From Hevea brasiliensis (Eukaryota > Streptophyta > Magnoliopsida > Malpighiales > Euphorbiaceae): a stretch of DNA of 64,000 bases. This document shows positions 48,069 to 61,086 of this stretch, in pieces. The notes beneath the pieces are model-generated. The model had not been told where the DNA came from, did no database searches, and saw only the letters and a list, made by a program, of their open reading frames with translations. A program made the position numbers and the translations under genes. The stretch covers positions 48,216,735 to 48,280,734 of the forward strand of contig NC_079503.1 in the NCBI RefSeq assembly GCF_030052815.1, written 5' to 3'. The number at the start of each line of letters is the position of its first letter. Within the stretch, counting starts at the first letter, position 1.

Positions 48069-50978
48069 GGGTAGACAGACGGACAGAGCAGCAGAGTAGG
48101 CTACTTGTACCACATTTTGAGATTTTACCGGGTATATTGAGTATACCATATTGTGTGGTTTTTGGTTGTAATGTATGTGCACTGTATGTATATATTGTAC
48201 TTGGTCTTGAGCAATTGTAAACTAAAATTGTAAACTATTTTGGCCTGTAAAAGTATTGTGATAAATTTATCTTAGCTCAGCTTTTGGAAACACTAGAAAA
48301 TTGATTGTTGAACTAAGTTGATAATGTTGAGAAATTTATTGTGTTGAACAAATTATTGGAGTTTGGAATTGAGGAATTATATATTTGAAGTGCTTTTTAC
48401 AGGTTTTTGAAGAACTGTTTTATTTAAAATACAGATGGCACTTTGCCAAAATTTTTACAGGAATTATTGATACTCAAATTTGTTATTTTGTTTCACTTCA
48501 GTTAAAAATTTTAATACCTGTCAAAAGTGCTCACCACTGTAAAAAGAAGTAAGAAAAGTTTAAAAATCCCTTGTAGTGTATTTAATGGGTTATCAGTAGA
48601 TGAAGTTGGTAATTCATTAGATATATTACGGGATCATGTTATGCCTTATGGAGGGGTAGGGTGTGACACTTTTATTCTTGGTACTGATCACTCGGTGGCT
48701 TTGATCGATAGTATGCCCACCTATCCAATCTTATACTCATTGTCTATGCTTACTTAGCTCAACTTTCATCATTTACATTAATTCAACATTCTTTGTTTAC
48801 ACAATTGTCAAGATATGTGTGCTAACATCCTCTTGGCATTTCCATATTTGTATAGTCTTTGCATTCAAGCATACGAGTACATATGCAATTTGCATTAATG
48901 AATAACATGGTAAAATCTTGTAAATTCCTGAAGGTATATAAAATTTTCCATCAGAAATTGGACCAAGTAAATGCAAGAATTAGCTTATGCTTTCTCCATA
49001 AGATTTTTAGATTTATGTCTTAACTTTCATTTGGTTTTTGAATTACTTGATTCTGATTTATAGATGACAAGTTATGACCAAATAAGAAAGGTCTGGTCAT
49101 AACTGCTTTTTTCCTTCAGAATACAGGGTAGCTTCTGGACATGTTTTAAAATTTAATTTTAGTAAAGTTTCAGTCATAGTTTGTCAAATTAGTCCACATG
49201 AAAGTTATTCCTCTATGTCTGAGCTTTTTAACAGGGTAAGATTCACCTTATTTGGAATTTTATACAGTGAGTTATGTCCAAATAAATAGGGTATGTTTGA
49301 ATGCGCTACTTTACTGATCACAGGATAGGTTTTGGATCGTTTTTAGAGTCCAAATCTAAATAAGTCACAATCAAAATTTGTCATTTTGTTCTTCAGGAAA
49401 GTTGTTCCTTTATGTCTCAGCTTTTCAACAAATAAAGAATTGTCTCATTTGGAGTTTTCTAGGGTGAGTTATACCCATTTTACTCTGGACTATTTAGGGT
49501 ACACTGCTCCTAGGTTCCAGATTCTATGCCCTATTTTCTAATAAATTTTAAGGTTACTCACACACAATTTTTGACCCGGCTTCCTTCATGAAAGTTTTGT
49601 CTTATGTCTTAGCTTTAATTTGGCACAAGTTTTAGGTCATTTGGAATTATAAAACTCAAGAAATAGATTATAATGTCTAGTCTGGTCAAATTCGGCCAGA
49701 TTGCTTTATATGCCTATTCACAATGCATACTTCAACATATATAAAGCAACATAATTCCCAATGAGCACTATATCATTTATACACACTAAGTATCATTTTT
49801 CCACATAAAAATTAGATATCTACATTCAATTTAGCTAAAAACATAATTGGCATGGAAACCCTAAGTAATAACTTAATAAGGGAAATTAAGGGTGAACATA
49901 CCATAAATTAAGCTTCTAATCCTTGTTTGGCTCTTCAATATCACCTCTAATCAACCTTATGGTCCTTCCTTGGTTCATTGTGAACTTGTACCGGATTTCC
50001 TTCTTCAAGAATTTCAAAAATTCTCATCACAAACTACACTTATGCCATGATTATAACATAATAACATGAATTTATGCATGCTAAGCTCAATTATCCCTTA
50101 CCTTGAGTTTTTCCCCAATTTGATTTCTTGATAACCCTCCTAAATCCTTGAAATTTCTTACTTAAAAGAGGTGCTCTCACCAAATTGAAGCTTAATTATG
50201 CTATCTTATGTGATGGAGGTTGAGAGATATGGTGAGAATTCATGCTTAAAAGAAACAAAAATGGTGGAAGGAAGAAGATGGGGTTCGGCCACATGAAGAA
50301 GAAGATGAAGAAGATGATGTTTGTCCTCTGATATTAGATATTTATATTATTTTACTTCCCTAATGGCAAACTTGTAAATATGGTGAATGACAAACTTGTA
50401 AATATGGTGAAATTACTAATTATTAGGTTTGACTATTTAGATAATTATGTTTAATTATCCTAATTGTAATTAATTAAGCTAATCCAACTTTATTAATTTA
50501 ATAAATCTCTTTTTTAGTCAATATTTGACTTTTAAATCTAATTGACTAATCTTGCTCTTATTGGATTTCTGTTCTTCTTTTCCATAATGCTCGATAAGTC
50601 CCTAACTCTATTTTTCACTTTGGTTTTTAATCTGCTTATTTGAACCTATTTCTTTTCATTTCTTTGACTTATTAATTCATAATAATACTTCAATTAAGCC
50701 TTAATTAAAAATCTTACAAGGTCCTACATGAATTGGAGTAACAACCAGACCCATAGTTACTTCCCAATGCAGCTACCCATCCCTGGGACTTGTGCATATT
50801 TAACTAATTTATACTCCACTTCTTTTATTTTTTTCTTAAACCTTACTCAATCTTTATTAATTAAATTATGACTCCTTACTTAAATTCAAGGGTAGTTCCA
50901 GACATCCCAGCCGTCTGGACAAGTGTTAGTCACTGGAACAGAAGAATGTACGGAACTTCCTAAAGTGGCGGCGTTACA

Positions 50979-51853
50979 TTTAAGACTTAGTTGTCTTTCA
51001 TGCCATATCTCGTATGAGGTGGAAGAGACTGATTTAGATGGAACTCTATTAAGAATATGTTAAGCTGTTTCTAATGCAAATCCCCATAAGGAAATTGGCA
51101 AATCTGTATAGCTCATCATGCTATATACCATATCCAATAAGGTACGATTTCTCCTTTCAGATACAACATTTAATTGTGATGTTCCTAGAGGAGTTAATTG
51201 AGAAATAATGTCATGTTCCTTTAGGAACTCATCAAATTCGATACTTAAATATTCTCCTCCTCAATCTGATTGAAGAGCTTTAATACTTTTTCTCATTTGA
51301 TTTTCCACTTCAGATTTAAATTCTTTGAACTTTTCAAAAGATTCATGTTTGTATTTCATTAAATACAAATACTCATACCTAGATTTATCATCAAAAAAGG
51401 TAATGAAGTAGTGATAACCACCTCTAGTTATTTCTTTAAATAGGCCACACATATCACTATGTATTAGCTCCAAAATATTTTCAGCCCTTAACCCTTGTCC
51501 AATAAAGGGAGATCTAGTCATTTTGCCTTGAAGACAGGATTTACAAGTTAGAGTAAGGTCAAAACCCAATGAAGAAAAAATCTCCATTTTCTCCAATTTT
51601 GCAATCCTATCTTCCACAACACGACCTAATCTTAAGTGTTAGAGATATTTTATACTAGAGTTGGATTTAATTATAGCATTAAATTCAATTTGATTGCATG
51701 CACAGATTTTGTATTTATTATTATTATCTAAATAATAAATTCCATCATGCAAACAACCCATGCCAACAATTTTATTTCCAAAATAAATATTGAAAACATC
51801 ATTTACAAACTGGAATTTATATCCACTTCTAGTCAAACTAGATATAGAAATTA
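50979..51853 (-). pseudogene. Ty1/copia integrase fragment (element K)
   Basis: An 875-bp sliver of the oldest element, between gypsy J on the left and gypsy L on the right. Minus strand: GAG-pre-integrase (SLTRSGYKFQFVND, NIYFGNKIVGMGCLHDGIYYLDN) to about 51640; zinc module CKSCLQGKMTRSPF; integrase core with HSDMCGLFKEITRGGYHYF; a stop directly after ALQSD where GGEYLS should follow; then SQLTPLGTSQLN, VSERRN and WHERQLSLK up to 50979. It is closely similar to copia D and G proteins. The remaining K sequence must lie outside the window on both sides. Confidence 0.88.
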
Positions 51854-54800
51854 TGACACTCCTCACCCGACTATAGAGTAGCCGAGCAAGGCATGTCACA
51901 CTCTGTGCTGGAGCACCCTATTTTATCTTACTTTATTCCTTTAAAAATTTTGTTCTCACTATATTTTTAATATCAATTATGTTTCTATGGAGAAAGCAGC
52001 AGAGTTTTCGCTGTTTCTATTATCATTTGGCGTATTTCACTATTTACCTACTTGAAATTTCAACAATAGTTTCACAATAAAATCTCATCAGTTATTTTCA
52101 TAATCATCTCATCACACATTCAATTCTTGCAACTCATTTGCATACGTGTCAATTCATACTCAATTTATATATCAAAATTCTCAAACTTTATAATTTACAT
52201 GATTTTCAAGCTAATTTCATAAATTCACAATTTATATGATATACAATTAATTACAATACCATAATTTACATTACAATTAATAACTAATTGTAAATACATA
52301 AAATAACTTTTGTGAGCCCTATCTACATGCATTGCTCAGGAGGTGGTAACTTGATCACTTCTGACACTTCTACAGATCTGGACTCAAAAAATCCCAGTGA
52401 AATGTCCACTAGGTTTTAGCTTCAGTACCTGTACGAAGGAAACAAATCCATTGCACTAAGCATTTTGCTTAGTGGTGCAATAATATAACAAGAAAATAAA
52501 ATAATATATACAAATAAGAAAGACTGAAGTATAATTCTAAAGTATAATTTAGATCCTCGAGTATTAATTAAATTTGGTATGATATTTCTAATAGCAACTA
52601 TCTTATATTTTATTTTGTCCCTCTTTGGAAGTGCTGAGTTTATACAGTAATAATATTTGATATACAGATTAATTCTAGAGTATTGTATTTTCGGTTCCTA
52701 CAATTAAGAAGATTTCATTTGTACTACTTGATTTAGTTATGTTTCCATTGCTAATCTTTTCCTCATTTCATTCAATAATAATATTCTTAAATAATTTCAA
52801 TAATTTACATTACCCAGGTAACCTATGACAAACTGACTAAACTAGGTAACGGGTCGTTGGCACTGGACACCGTGATGTCTCAGGCCGTCATACCATGGGA
52901 CGCGAAACGTCAACCACGTATTCAGTCAGTATGGCTAAAAAGCCATGATATCATATAATCGGGCATAAAAGCCATGAGTGCGGGCATAAAGCCACGAGTG
53001 CGGGTATAAAGCCATGAATAGAGGCATAAAGCTTTACGCAGTACTACTAAAACAATACCCTATTGACATGTCAATCTATCCAATCTGACTCACGTGTCTA
53101 GGCAATACATGGGTACATAGTACCATTAAATGTTAATATATTGTATTTTATAACTTTATTATTTTATGACAAATTCCAATTATAATTTATACATTCATTT
53201 GATCATTCATATGATCGCAATTTATAAAAATTATTTCATTATATATTCCATTATTTATATTTGTTGTAACATTCTAAACTTTATTTCCTAGTGGAAATAC
53301 AATATCTAGATTCATTTTCATCTAATGCATATATTAATGAAAATCATTTATATAATTCACAATTTATCAATTATATCATCTATTTTTCCTTTATAATTCT
53401 TTACCTAATTTATCACATCATTTTACATGTCCTTAGGTACAACCTTCTCATTTATATTACTTTACAAACCACCTTTCAAACTATATTAACAATGTCTTCT
53501 AAGTTCTATTTGTGATAAGAATACAAATCCTTTAAGTGGGGTACCATTGACTCCATTAGCAACTTAAGTTTTTGGTAGTTACTATTCACTTGACCATTTT
53601 CCTTCAAAGGTTGACTTTTTAATTCATAATGGATTTTTTAAGCCTAAGTTCACAAAGATACCACATTTTGGGTTCTAAATTTATTGACATTGATTGCCAA
53701 TTGCAATTCAAAGCCTCCTAAAAGTATTTTTAAAAATTCAATTTTTGTGTTTTATGTTCACTGCTCCATTGGTCTAAGCTACAGTGAGAATTTGGTAAAC
53801 TTTTCTTCATCAAAGTTGTTCCTTTATGTGTCTTCTTTCATTTCCTTTTTGAATCACTCCATTTGGAGTTTTGTAACTCAAGTTATGGCCATTTTATCAT
53901 AAATGGCCGGATTGACCTGTACCCAGAATTTCTGGGCAAAGCTGGTTCTGCCAGATTTGGTGTTTTGACTTTGATGGACAATTTCATTAAGTTCTGGTCA
54001 AAATTTGGAGTTATGTTCTTCATAAAAGTTGTTCTAAATTTTCTAATCTTTCCATTCATATAACATTTAGGTCATTTGGACATTTCTACACTGAGTTATG
54101 ACCATTTGAACAAATATTGTTCATTTGATCATTTTCTAGGGACAACATTTTGGTCACCCGGATTAAGGCAGTTTTTAAGTCAACTTAAGTTATTTTTCTG
54201 GGCAGGATTCCTTCAATAAAAATGTGTCAAATTGTCTTAAGTTTCATCTCCAATTGGTCTCACACCAACTGGAGCAACAAAACTCTACTTATAGCCTAAA
54301 AACTACACTATCATCACAAGGCAATTTACCGGAGTTCCAGGGAATTCCAGTTTCAACTCTTTCGATTTCCTTGAATTTTTCAACCAAGTTACTTTGAGAT
54401 TTTCGTCTGGGTCAAAGAACAAGAATTGTAGATTTATGTCTTACATTTAATTTGGTATAAATTTCACTTCATTTGGAGTTGTATAACTCAAGTTATGGTC
54501 AACTGAACACTCTGGACACAAACTGTCCAGAATCTGTCCTGTTATACGTCCTTCAATTTAATCAATTGTTTTGTTATCTCATCAACTTATAACACTCATA
54601 ACATGCTAAATAAACTAAATTTAGGCATACATGCATCATCTAGAGCATAGAAATTTAAACCCTCAATTTCAGAAACCCTAACCCCAAGTTGTGGAAATTT
54701 CAAATTCACTTGAGTTTACTAGCACTAAGCTTAGTTTCTTGCTTCCCTTAGCCTCCAATTATCTTTTCCAGCAACCAAAACTTGCTTCACCTTCTTGAAT

Positions 54801-55816
54801 CCACCATGGCTGAAATTCTTGGCTGCTCCATGCTCTAAATTTCTTTGCTTTCTTGCTTATTTTCTTCAATTCAAGGCTCAAGGTTAGTTATTTTCTTGTT
54901 TTCCTACAATTTTGGTAGAAGAAACCTAAGTTATAAAGCTTAAATTAAGCTCTAATGGAGGATGAAAATGGAAGAGAAAGTGAGAAATGGACAAGGGACG
55001 GCTGGCTGCTGGAAAAGATGAAGATTTTCTGATTTTTAAATCTATTTTATGATATTTATATTATTTAATTAACTAATGGCAAAGTTGTAAATATGGGTAG
55101 ATGGCATTTTTGTAATTACTTTGAATTTCCTAATCATTTTGGTTTGACTATTTATATAATTATATTTAATTTTTATAATCTCAATTAATTAAACTAATTT
55201 TGCTTTATTAATTTAATAAATCCCATTTCTTATCAATGTGGAACCTTTAAATTTTATTGACCAAATTTTACTCTTACCGGGTTTTCGGTTTATCTTTCTT
55301 TCTTATTTCTTTTACTCATTTTTAATTAATTTTTCATCAATATTTATTCATATTTTATGTCATATGATTCACTTACATAAATGAACAAGTTGGTCTAAAA
55401 TCATCTTTGAAGGTGAAATGACTAAAATGCCCTTCGTTTTGGCTTAAGGAGCCAAAATTGTCTGTATCGATATTAAAAATTTTCCTAACCTTTCTTGGCA
55501 TTCTAATGCTACCTAGGGCACTGTAACTCTTCTCTGGCATCCCAGAAGTTATTTCATCGAATTTCCCTCGAGTATAGGGCTACTAGTTGTGAAGACAGTA
55601 ACTTCCCATTAAGTCACCCATCGCCGGGGCACCGGCTTATTTAACTTCACTATATTTCATTTCTAACTTTTTTCCTAAATGTCTCTTTCCATTATTTAAG
55701 TTATTTATGACTCCTCACTCTAGTTTAAATATAGATCCAGACATTCTGGCTCTCTGGGCAGACCTTAGTCACCAAAACAGTCGAATGCACGGACTAGCTA
55801 ATGTGAGGGTGTTACA
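51854..55816 (-). mobile_element. 3' LTR of the deleted gypsy element L-M (group 1)
   Basis: Minus-strand LTR from TGACACTCC (51854) to GGTGTTACA (55816), 3.96 kb. It inserted in copia K with AATTA on the left. On its right the sequence is the end of a gypsy internal region, a polypurine tract and a pol-terminus-like sequence, which identifies it as the 3' LTR. It is nearly identical to M over the shared first 700 bp. Contents: hairpin at 52456-52472, an array of GGCATAAAGCC-type palindromes at about 52926-53036, palindrome ATTGACATGTCAAT at 53062-53075 and a CTCCAATTGG dyad at 54248-54274. Frames at 53291-54063 are antisense LTR sequence. Confidence 0.88.
52456..52472 (-). other. Hairpin of LTR L
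   Basis: CTAAGCA-3 nt-TGCTTAG after TGCACCACT in sense; the adjoining second stem has decayed, but AGGTAC is present. Confidence 0.7.
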
Positions 55817-55987
55817 ATTCTTCCCCTCTAACAAAAATTTCATCCTCGAAATTTACCTAATGTACGTAATCGAAGATTTACATTAGTGTGACCTCAACTC
55901 ATATGAATGCAATGCATGTTATGCACACTATCTTATTCTATCTATCTATGCCGAGGAACGCCTAAACTGTGCTCTGATACCACTAAA
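55817..55987 (-). mobile_element. 171-bp internal remnant of element L-M with PPT and primer site
   Basis: All that remains between the two LTRs. The left end is the polypurine tract (GAGGGGAAGAAT in sense, 55817-55828) preceded by a pol-terminus-like stretch, AATTTCGAGGATGAAATTT. The right end is the tRNA-iMet primer site TGGTATCAGAGC (55971-55982) with a 5-nt spacer, after a leader resembling those of A and J (GTGACCTCAACTC, ATGCAATGCATG). Everything from gag to the end of pol is missing. The element could be a deletion product or a non-autonomous, LARD-like derivative mobilised in trans. Confidence 0.85.
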
Positions 55988-56683
55988 TGTGGCACCCCTC
56001 ACCCTCCTACAGTGTAACTGAGCAAGGCATGTCACACTTGGTGCCGAGCACCCTATTTTATCTTACTTTATTCCTTTAAAAAAAATTTCTCGTTATAATT
56101 TTAATATCAATTATTTTTATATGGAGAAACCAGTGGAGTTTTCCCTGTTTCTATTACCATTTGGCGTATTTCACAATTCACCTGCTTGAAATTTCAACAA
56201 TATTTTCACAATAAAATCTCATCAGTTATTTTCATAATTATCTCACCACACATTCAATTCTTGCAACTCATTTGCATACATGTCCATTCATACTCAATTT
56301 ATGTATCAAAATTCTCAAACTTTATAATTTACATGATTTACAAGCTAATTTCATAAATTCACAATTTATATGATATACAATTAATTACAATACCATAATT
56401 TACATTACAATTAATAACTAATTGTAAATACATAAAATCACTTTTGTGAGCCCTATCTACATGCATTGCTGAGGAGGTGACAACTTGAACACTTCTGACA
56501 CTTCTGCAGATCTGGACTCCAAAAATCCCAGTCAAATGTCCACTGGGTTTTACCTTTAGTACCTTGCACGAAAGAAACAAATCCATCTAGCTAAGCATTT
56601 CTGCTTAGTGGTGCAATAATATAACTAGAAAATAAAACAATATATACAAACAAGAAATACTAAAGTATAATTTAGATCCTCGG
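55988..56683 (-). mobile_element. 5' LTR of element L-M, truncated by N
   Basis: TGTGGCACCCC at 55988 next to the primer site, then about 700 bp closely matching LTR L, including its hairpin (56591-56608). It is interrupted at 56683/56684 by gypsy N; the flank CTCGG is the left copy of the N duplication. The missing rest of M should lie to the right of the window. The minus-strand frame at 56359-56586 crosses LTR sequence and is not a gene. Confidence 0.86.
56591..56608 (-). other. Hairpin of LTR M
   Basis: CTAAGCA-4 nt-TGCTTAG after TGCACCACT in sense; sister copy of that in L. Confidence 0.7.
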
Positions 56684-59600
56684 TGTAACACCCCAAAGTT
56701 CGGTAGTGCGTTCTACTGCTCTGGTGACTAGTGTTGTCCGGATAGCTAGGATGCCTAGAACTACACTTTGACATGAGGGAGGAGACATAAAATAATGAAA
56801 TACAAGAAAAGAAAATACAAGAAAAACAAAGGAAAAATAATAGCAAAGAAATGTGATCAAGTTAAGCGAGCCGGGAAACCTAGCGATGGGTGACCGCACC
56901 GGGAAGTCACGGCGTGGACCGTTGACTAGCCCTGGACTGCGGGGAACCCTGGAAAACATTTTTAGGACTTAAATAGAACCTTATTGAAGAATAAATATCA
57001 TTAGAAAGATCAAAGAAAAATTAAATAATTAGTACAAAGAAAAGTGAGAAATCGAAAAACGGACAAAACCCGGTGATACCGAAAAATCGGGAATGCCACC
57101 CGAACAGGGGCATTATGGTCATTTGACATCCCGAATTGTCTTTTGACCTAAATGTCCATTAAAAATAAATAGTATTACACTTAGAAAATAAAATGAAAAA
57201 TTAATTTGGTGGTACCTAAAGTAAATAGCTAAAATCATGGGTTAATGTGGAATAAATGAACAATTAGCTTATTATATGATTATTTGGAGTTAGTGGACCA
57301 TTAATGGATTAATATATACTAAGTGGGGCAGGTGTACATCCATTATCCAAGGCAGAAACTTCATCTTCTTCATTGTACTAAACCTAGCCGAATTGAAGGG
57401 GAGGAGAAACCTCCATTGGCGTGTTCATGCAAGCTTGGTCCACTCTCTCATTTCAACTCCAATCCCTTAAGTAGCTTCATGAAAAATTGTCTACACATCA
57501 CAAGGAAGAGTTTGATACCAATTTTAAGAAGTTTAATCAAGGTTTGTCAAGTTTCAACCATAAGGTAAGTTAGTATTTTTGAAGATAGCTTTGTTAAGTT
57601 TTGTATGCATGTTATGGGTGTTGGATTTGTGAAGAAAATTTTTGAGTTTGAAGAGTTATTGTTGTGTTCATTTTGGACAGCCATGAAGTCATGTAATTGA
57701 TGAAATAATTGTGCATATATTTGATAAAAAATGATGTTGATCATGATGATTTAATAACCTAGTGAATTACTTCACATGTATATGGTGAATTTTGCACTTG
57801 GAATGGAATTTAATGAATTGTAGGACACTTTGGTGTTGAAGGACAATTTCAGCAGCCTTGAAACTCTTGGATAAGTGTATGTGTTCATGAAGATATGGGC
57901 AGAATTGTGGCATTAAGGATTGAAGGATATGTGTATGAAATTGTTGTGTAAAGTGTATGTAAAAACTAGTGATGTTTATGTGTATGTGTAATGGTATTTG
58001 AACTTTGGGAATTAGAGTTATATTTGGTATGTTGAGGATAATTGTAATCTGCCCAAAGTGATGTTAATGTAAAGTAATATATAGTTTTGGTAATGTACCA
58101 AAACAGATTTGGTAGGGAAGTAAACATATTGCAAGGTAAATGTGTGTAATTGATGTGTGTTAAGCAAAGTAACCAAGGGCAGTGTACATTTTAGCCAATA
58201 AGTTTAAATGTGTAACCTCAATTGGTATGAGACCAATTGGAGGTGGAACTAGGCACAAAATGTGCCAACTTTCATTGAGAAAACATACCGAAATTATGCT
58301 TGCAAGGTGACCTAAGAAAATGACCAATTCGGATTAGGTACAATTAGGACCTGAAAAATGACCAATTGGGCAGCAGTGATTGTTTAGGCCATAACTCACT
58401 CAAAACAAGTCCAATTGACCTGAAATTTTAACCATGAATAGTTAAGATCCATACCTACAAGTCTTATGAAGACACCAAAACCCAGAAATGACCAGAAGCA
58501 AGTCAAAAAGCTTGCACAAGTTCGGGTCCAAAAACTGGCCGAACCAAAGTTGACCAAATTGACCTAAAATTGACCTAATTTGATGCCATTTGACCAGCAA
58601 TAGTATAATGACCATAACTTGGTCTACTTAACTCGGATTGACCTCAAATTTTGCCCCGCGTGCAATAAGACATAGATCTACAAGTTTGTAGTTTTGACCG
58701 AAACCCGAAAACCAGGGAACTAGATCGTCCGGCTAGGTCAAACTAGTATCCCGAAATCCAGCAATTTGCAATGAAATGCAAGAAAACGCAATATACATAG
58801 AATTGAGTTTGGTAACACGTACCAACCCTAAAACCCTATTGAATGTGACATATAAAGGACACTAAAACCTAATTTACCTAGAAAACATTGAGGGTCGGTA
58901 TATTAGGTGATTAAGCAAATAAAGGTATTCAGTGAATTATTTATCAAACATTATCATTAGAGGCAAATTAATTTAGCACTGAAACACTTCAAATTGTGTT
59001 TCTCAGTTAACCAAGACTCAGCAAAAGGGAAAGAAATACTGAGTCAAGACCAGGGGACAAATATCAGAGGTTTGTGCACAACAACTATTTCTTTTGAATT
59101 ATTTTCAATTGAAATAAATATTGACTATTTGTATATTATTGTTTTAAATTGTGGAAATGTATTTGAATGAATATTTATTGCTTGAAAAGCATTGTAAATG
59201 ATTTGAAACTGTGAGAAATTGTTTGAATGACATTGATGGATACTTATTGATTTAAAAGCATTGGAAATGGTTTGAAACCACAGCTATCATGTATATTGAT
59301 TGTATTCCTCATTAGCTTGTCTAGTGGGACGAATTGAATTCCCTCTCTGGCTGAAGTGTTGAGGTGTGTGCTTGTTGAGGACGAATAGGATGAGTACTCA
59401 TATTTTTGCTAGCTAGCTATGTTATTCCTCATTAGTCATCGACTTTTGGGACGAATTGAATACCTCATTAGCCATTGGCTTTTGGGACGAATTGAACTAT
59501 GGATCATGATTAAGCTGTGTGTGATTTATTGATATGTATTGTGAGATTGTGAAATGGATTTAAACTCTCATTGACATATACTGTCTTTTGAATTCAAACA

Positions 59601-60391
59601 TGATCTAACCTATGGAAATTATTGTGATATTGACAAATGGAGTTTAAATTCTTGTTGACAATTACTGTCTTGAATTTAACTATGATTTTAAGTATCCACT
59701 ATTTACATGACTTATGAATTGTGATTTAAATTGTATTTGGTTAATGTTGTGCACCACTGAGACATTGTCTCAAATGATAGCTTTTTATTGTCGCCGCAGT
59801 AGAGAGACAGATAAAGCAGACTAGGCCGCATATACCTCCAAAGAAGAGATTTTTGGGTATAGTGAGTATACCACATTTGGCATTTTGTACTGTAATGTAT
59901 GACACTGTATGTACATTTTGTTTTTGGTTTTGAGCAGTTGTAAATTCAAATTGTACCTTGAAGTTGTAAATTAATTATGAGTTATTTGACTTGTGAAAAT
60001 TGTATTATATTTCCTTATCTCAGACTTTGAAAAATTTCTATGGAATTGAGTTGATAAATTGTTGTGTTGAGAAATGTATTGGAGTTGAGATTTGGAAAAT
60101 TATTGAAGTGTCTTTTACAGGTTTTCTGAAGAACTGTTTTATCCAAAATGCAGATGGCACTCTGCCAAAATTTTTACAGAAATTCCAAATAAATCAAATG
60201 AGTTAATTGTTTCACTTCAATTCACCAAAGTTTTTAATACCCGTAAATAGTGCTCACCACTGTAAAATAAGTAAGAAAAGTTTTTAAAATCCCTTGTAGT
60301 GTATTTAATGGGTTATCAGTAGAAGGACTTGGTAATTCATTAGTTATACTACGGGATCATGTTATGCCTTACAGAGGGGTAGGGTGTGACA
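56684..60391 (+). mobile_element. 5' LTR of gypsy N (group 2)
   Basis: A 3.7 kb LTR from TGTAACACCCC to GTGTGACA, followed by a primer site and gag, so it is a true 5' LTR. It is the only group 2 copy here with attached coding sequence and links the E family to its protein type. Contents: donor-like AAGGTAAGT at 57562-57570, dyad at 58216-58243, CCATAACT modules at about 58387 and 58610, repeated GGGACGAATTGAA boxes at about 59327-59490, a first hairpin with its own stem sequence (TGAGACA / TGTCTCA, 59758-59772) and TTTTACAGG ending at 60121. Confidence 0.9.
59751..59799 (+). other. Hairpin of LTR N
   Basis: GCACCACT followed by TGAGACA-T-TGTCTCA (59758-59772), a perfect 7-bp stem with a sequence not shared by any other LTR here. 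The second stem (GATAGC...GTCGCCGC) is eroded. Confidence 0.75.
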
Positions 60392-60399
60392 TGTTTTAG

Positions 60400-60411
60400 T
60401 GGTATCAGAGT
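60400..60411 (+). other. Primer binding site of gypsy N
   Basis: TGGTATCAGAGT, tRNA-iMet type, eight nucleotides after the LTR end and about 170 nt before the gag start. The last base departs from the usual C. Confidence 0.88.
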
Positions 60412-60581
60412 AAAGTTTTTAAACTCTGTTTTCACCTGTTACTTGAATGTTCTGTCTTCATAGTACAACTGCTCAATATCATTGTTTGATACATACAGTA
60501 CATTACATTATAAATATGCACTAACGGGAGGAAATCTCCTTGTGTTATTTGTTCAGGAGATATAAAATCCTCGCATTGAAT

Positions 60582-61086
60582 ATGGAAGAGGGTGATCGTT
60601 CAGTCGATCAATCTATAGAGGCTGAGGTGCAAGGGGATGCCCCAGGCCTACAAAATGTTAGTGGTTCAAAGAAGACCACAGCACTACGCTCGATTCGCTC
60701 GCTCAGCAGATGGCTGCAATGTTCCAACAAATGGCTGGTAATGCGCCTACTCAAGTCCCAATACAGACACCAGTGGTACAACCACAATCTTCGACTAGGC
60801 AGTATGACAAATTGATGAAGTATGGGGCTACAGAGTTTAAGGGGACAGTAGATCCTCTAGAAGCTGAACAATGGTTAGAGAGGATGGATAGGGTGTTCAA
60901 GAAGCTACATTGTACAGAAGAGCTTAGATTTGAATACTCAGTGTCCTTACTGTGGGGATGCTTATGACTGTGGAAAACCATTCCCACACCGTAGAACTGC
61001 GCAGTGCTAACATGGAATGACTTCCTCAGGGAATTTAGGCAGAAATATGTCCCTGATGCTTATGTGGACCAGAAGCTGCAAGAGTT
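60582..61086 (+). pseudogene. Ty3/gypsy gag fragment (element N)
   Basis: Starts at ATG 60582 (MEEGDRSVDQSIEAEVQGDA). A frameshift near 60670-60705 moves the capsid to the frame of MAAMFQQMAGNAPTQ (60710). Capsid motifs: KLMKYGATEFKGTVDPLEAE, QWLERMDRVFKKLHCTEELR, SVSLLWG. A second frameshift near 60955 follows, then LTWNDFLREFRQKYVPDAY and QKLQEF up to 61086, where LTR P inserted. The capsid resembles A and J but is clearly a different subfamily (GTVDPLEAEQWL against GKREDDSIAAENWL). Everything downstream lies beyond P, outside the window. Confidence 0.87.

Larger units (their letters stand above)
38459..48668 (+). mobile_element. Solo gypsy LTR E3 (group 2), TSD CTTTT, split by H
   Basis: TGTAACACCCC at 38459 to GTGTGACA at 48668, with perfect CTTTT duplications (38454-38458 and 48669-48673) inside LTR J. 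Net 3.6 kb once H is removed. Contents: ATGGCC at 39142 opening a 25-codon frame (MAENGVPTFLHG...), donor-like AGAGGTAAGTGG at about 39319-39330, CCAATTGG dyad at 46601-46627, one unit of the 47-bp sequence expanded in E1, the best-paired first hairpin of the window (CTGAGTAAA / TTTACTCAG, 48026-48044) and TTTTTACAGG at about 48395-48403. Confidence 0.93.
37475..50978 (-). mobile_element. 5' LTR of gypsy J (group 1), split by E3
   Basis: Minus-strand LTR from TGTAACACCCTG (37475) to GGCGTTACA (50978). It is interrupted by E3 between 38458 and 48669; net length about 3.3 kb. It contains a hairpin with a distinctive stem, CTAAGCTA/TAGCTTAG, at 38044-38061, and a 25-bp direct duplication (AACTTGTAAATATGGTGAA) at about 50345-50410. 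Its sense 5' end is at 50978 with the familiar CCAGTGACTAACACTTGTCC block. To the right, copia K integrase resumes, so J inserted into K; the left half of the duplication is off-window. Confidence 0.85.

Noticed and set aside
60392..60415. tRNA-Met gene fragment
   Set aside because: Only the 3'-end complement (TGGTATCAGAG) is present, adjoining an LTR; it is a primer binding site, as at 1343, 14696, 37458 and 55971.
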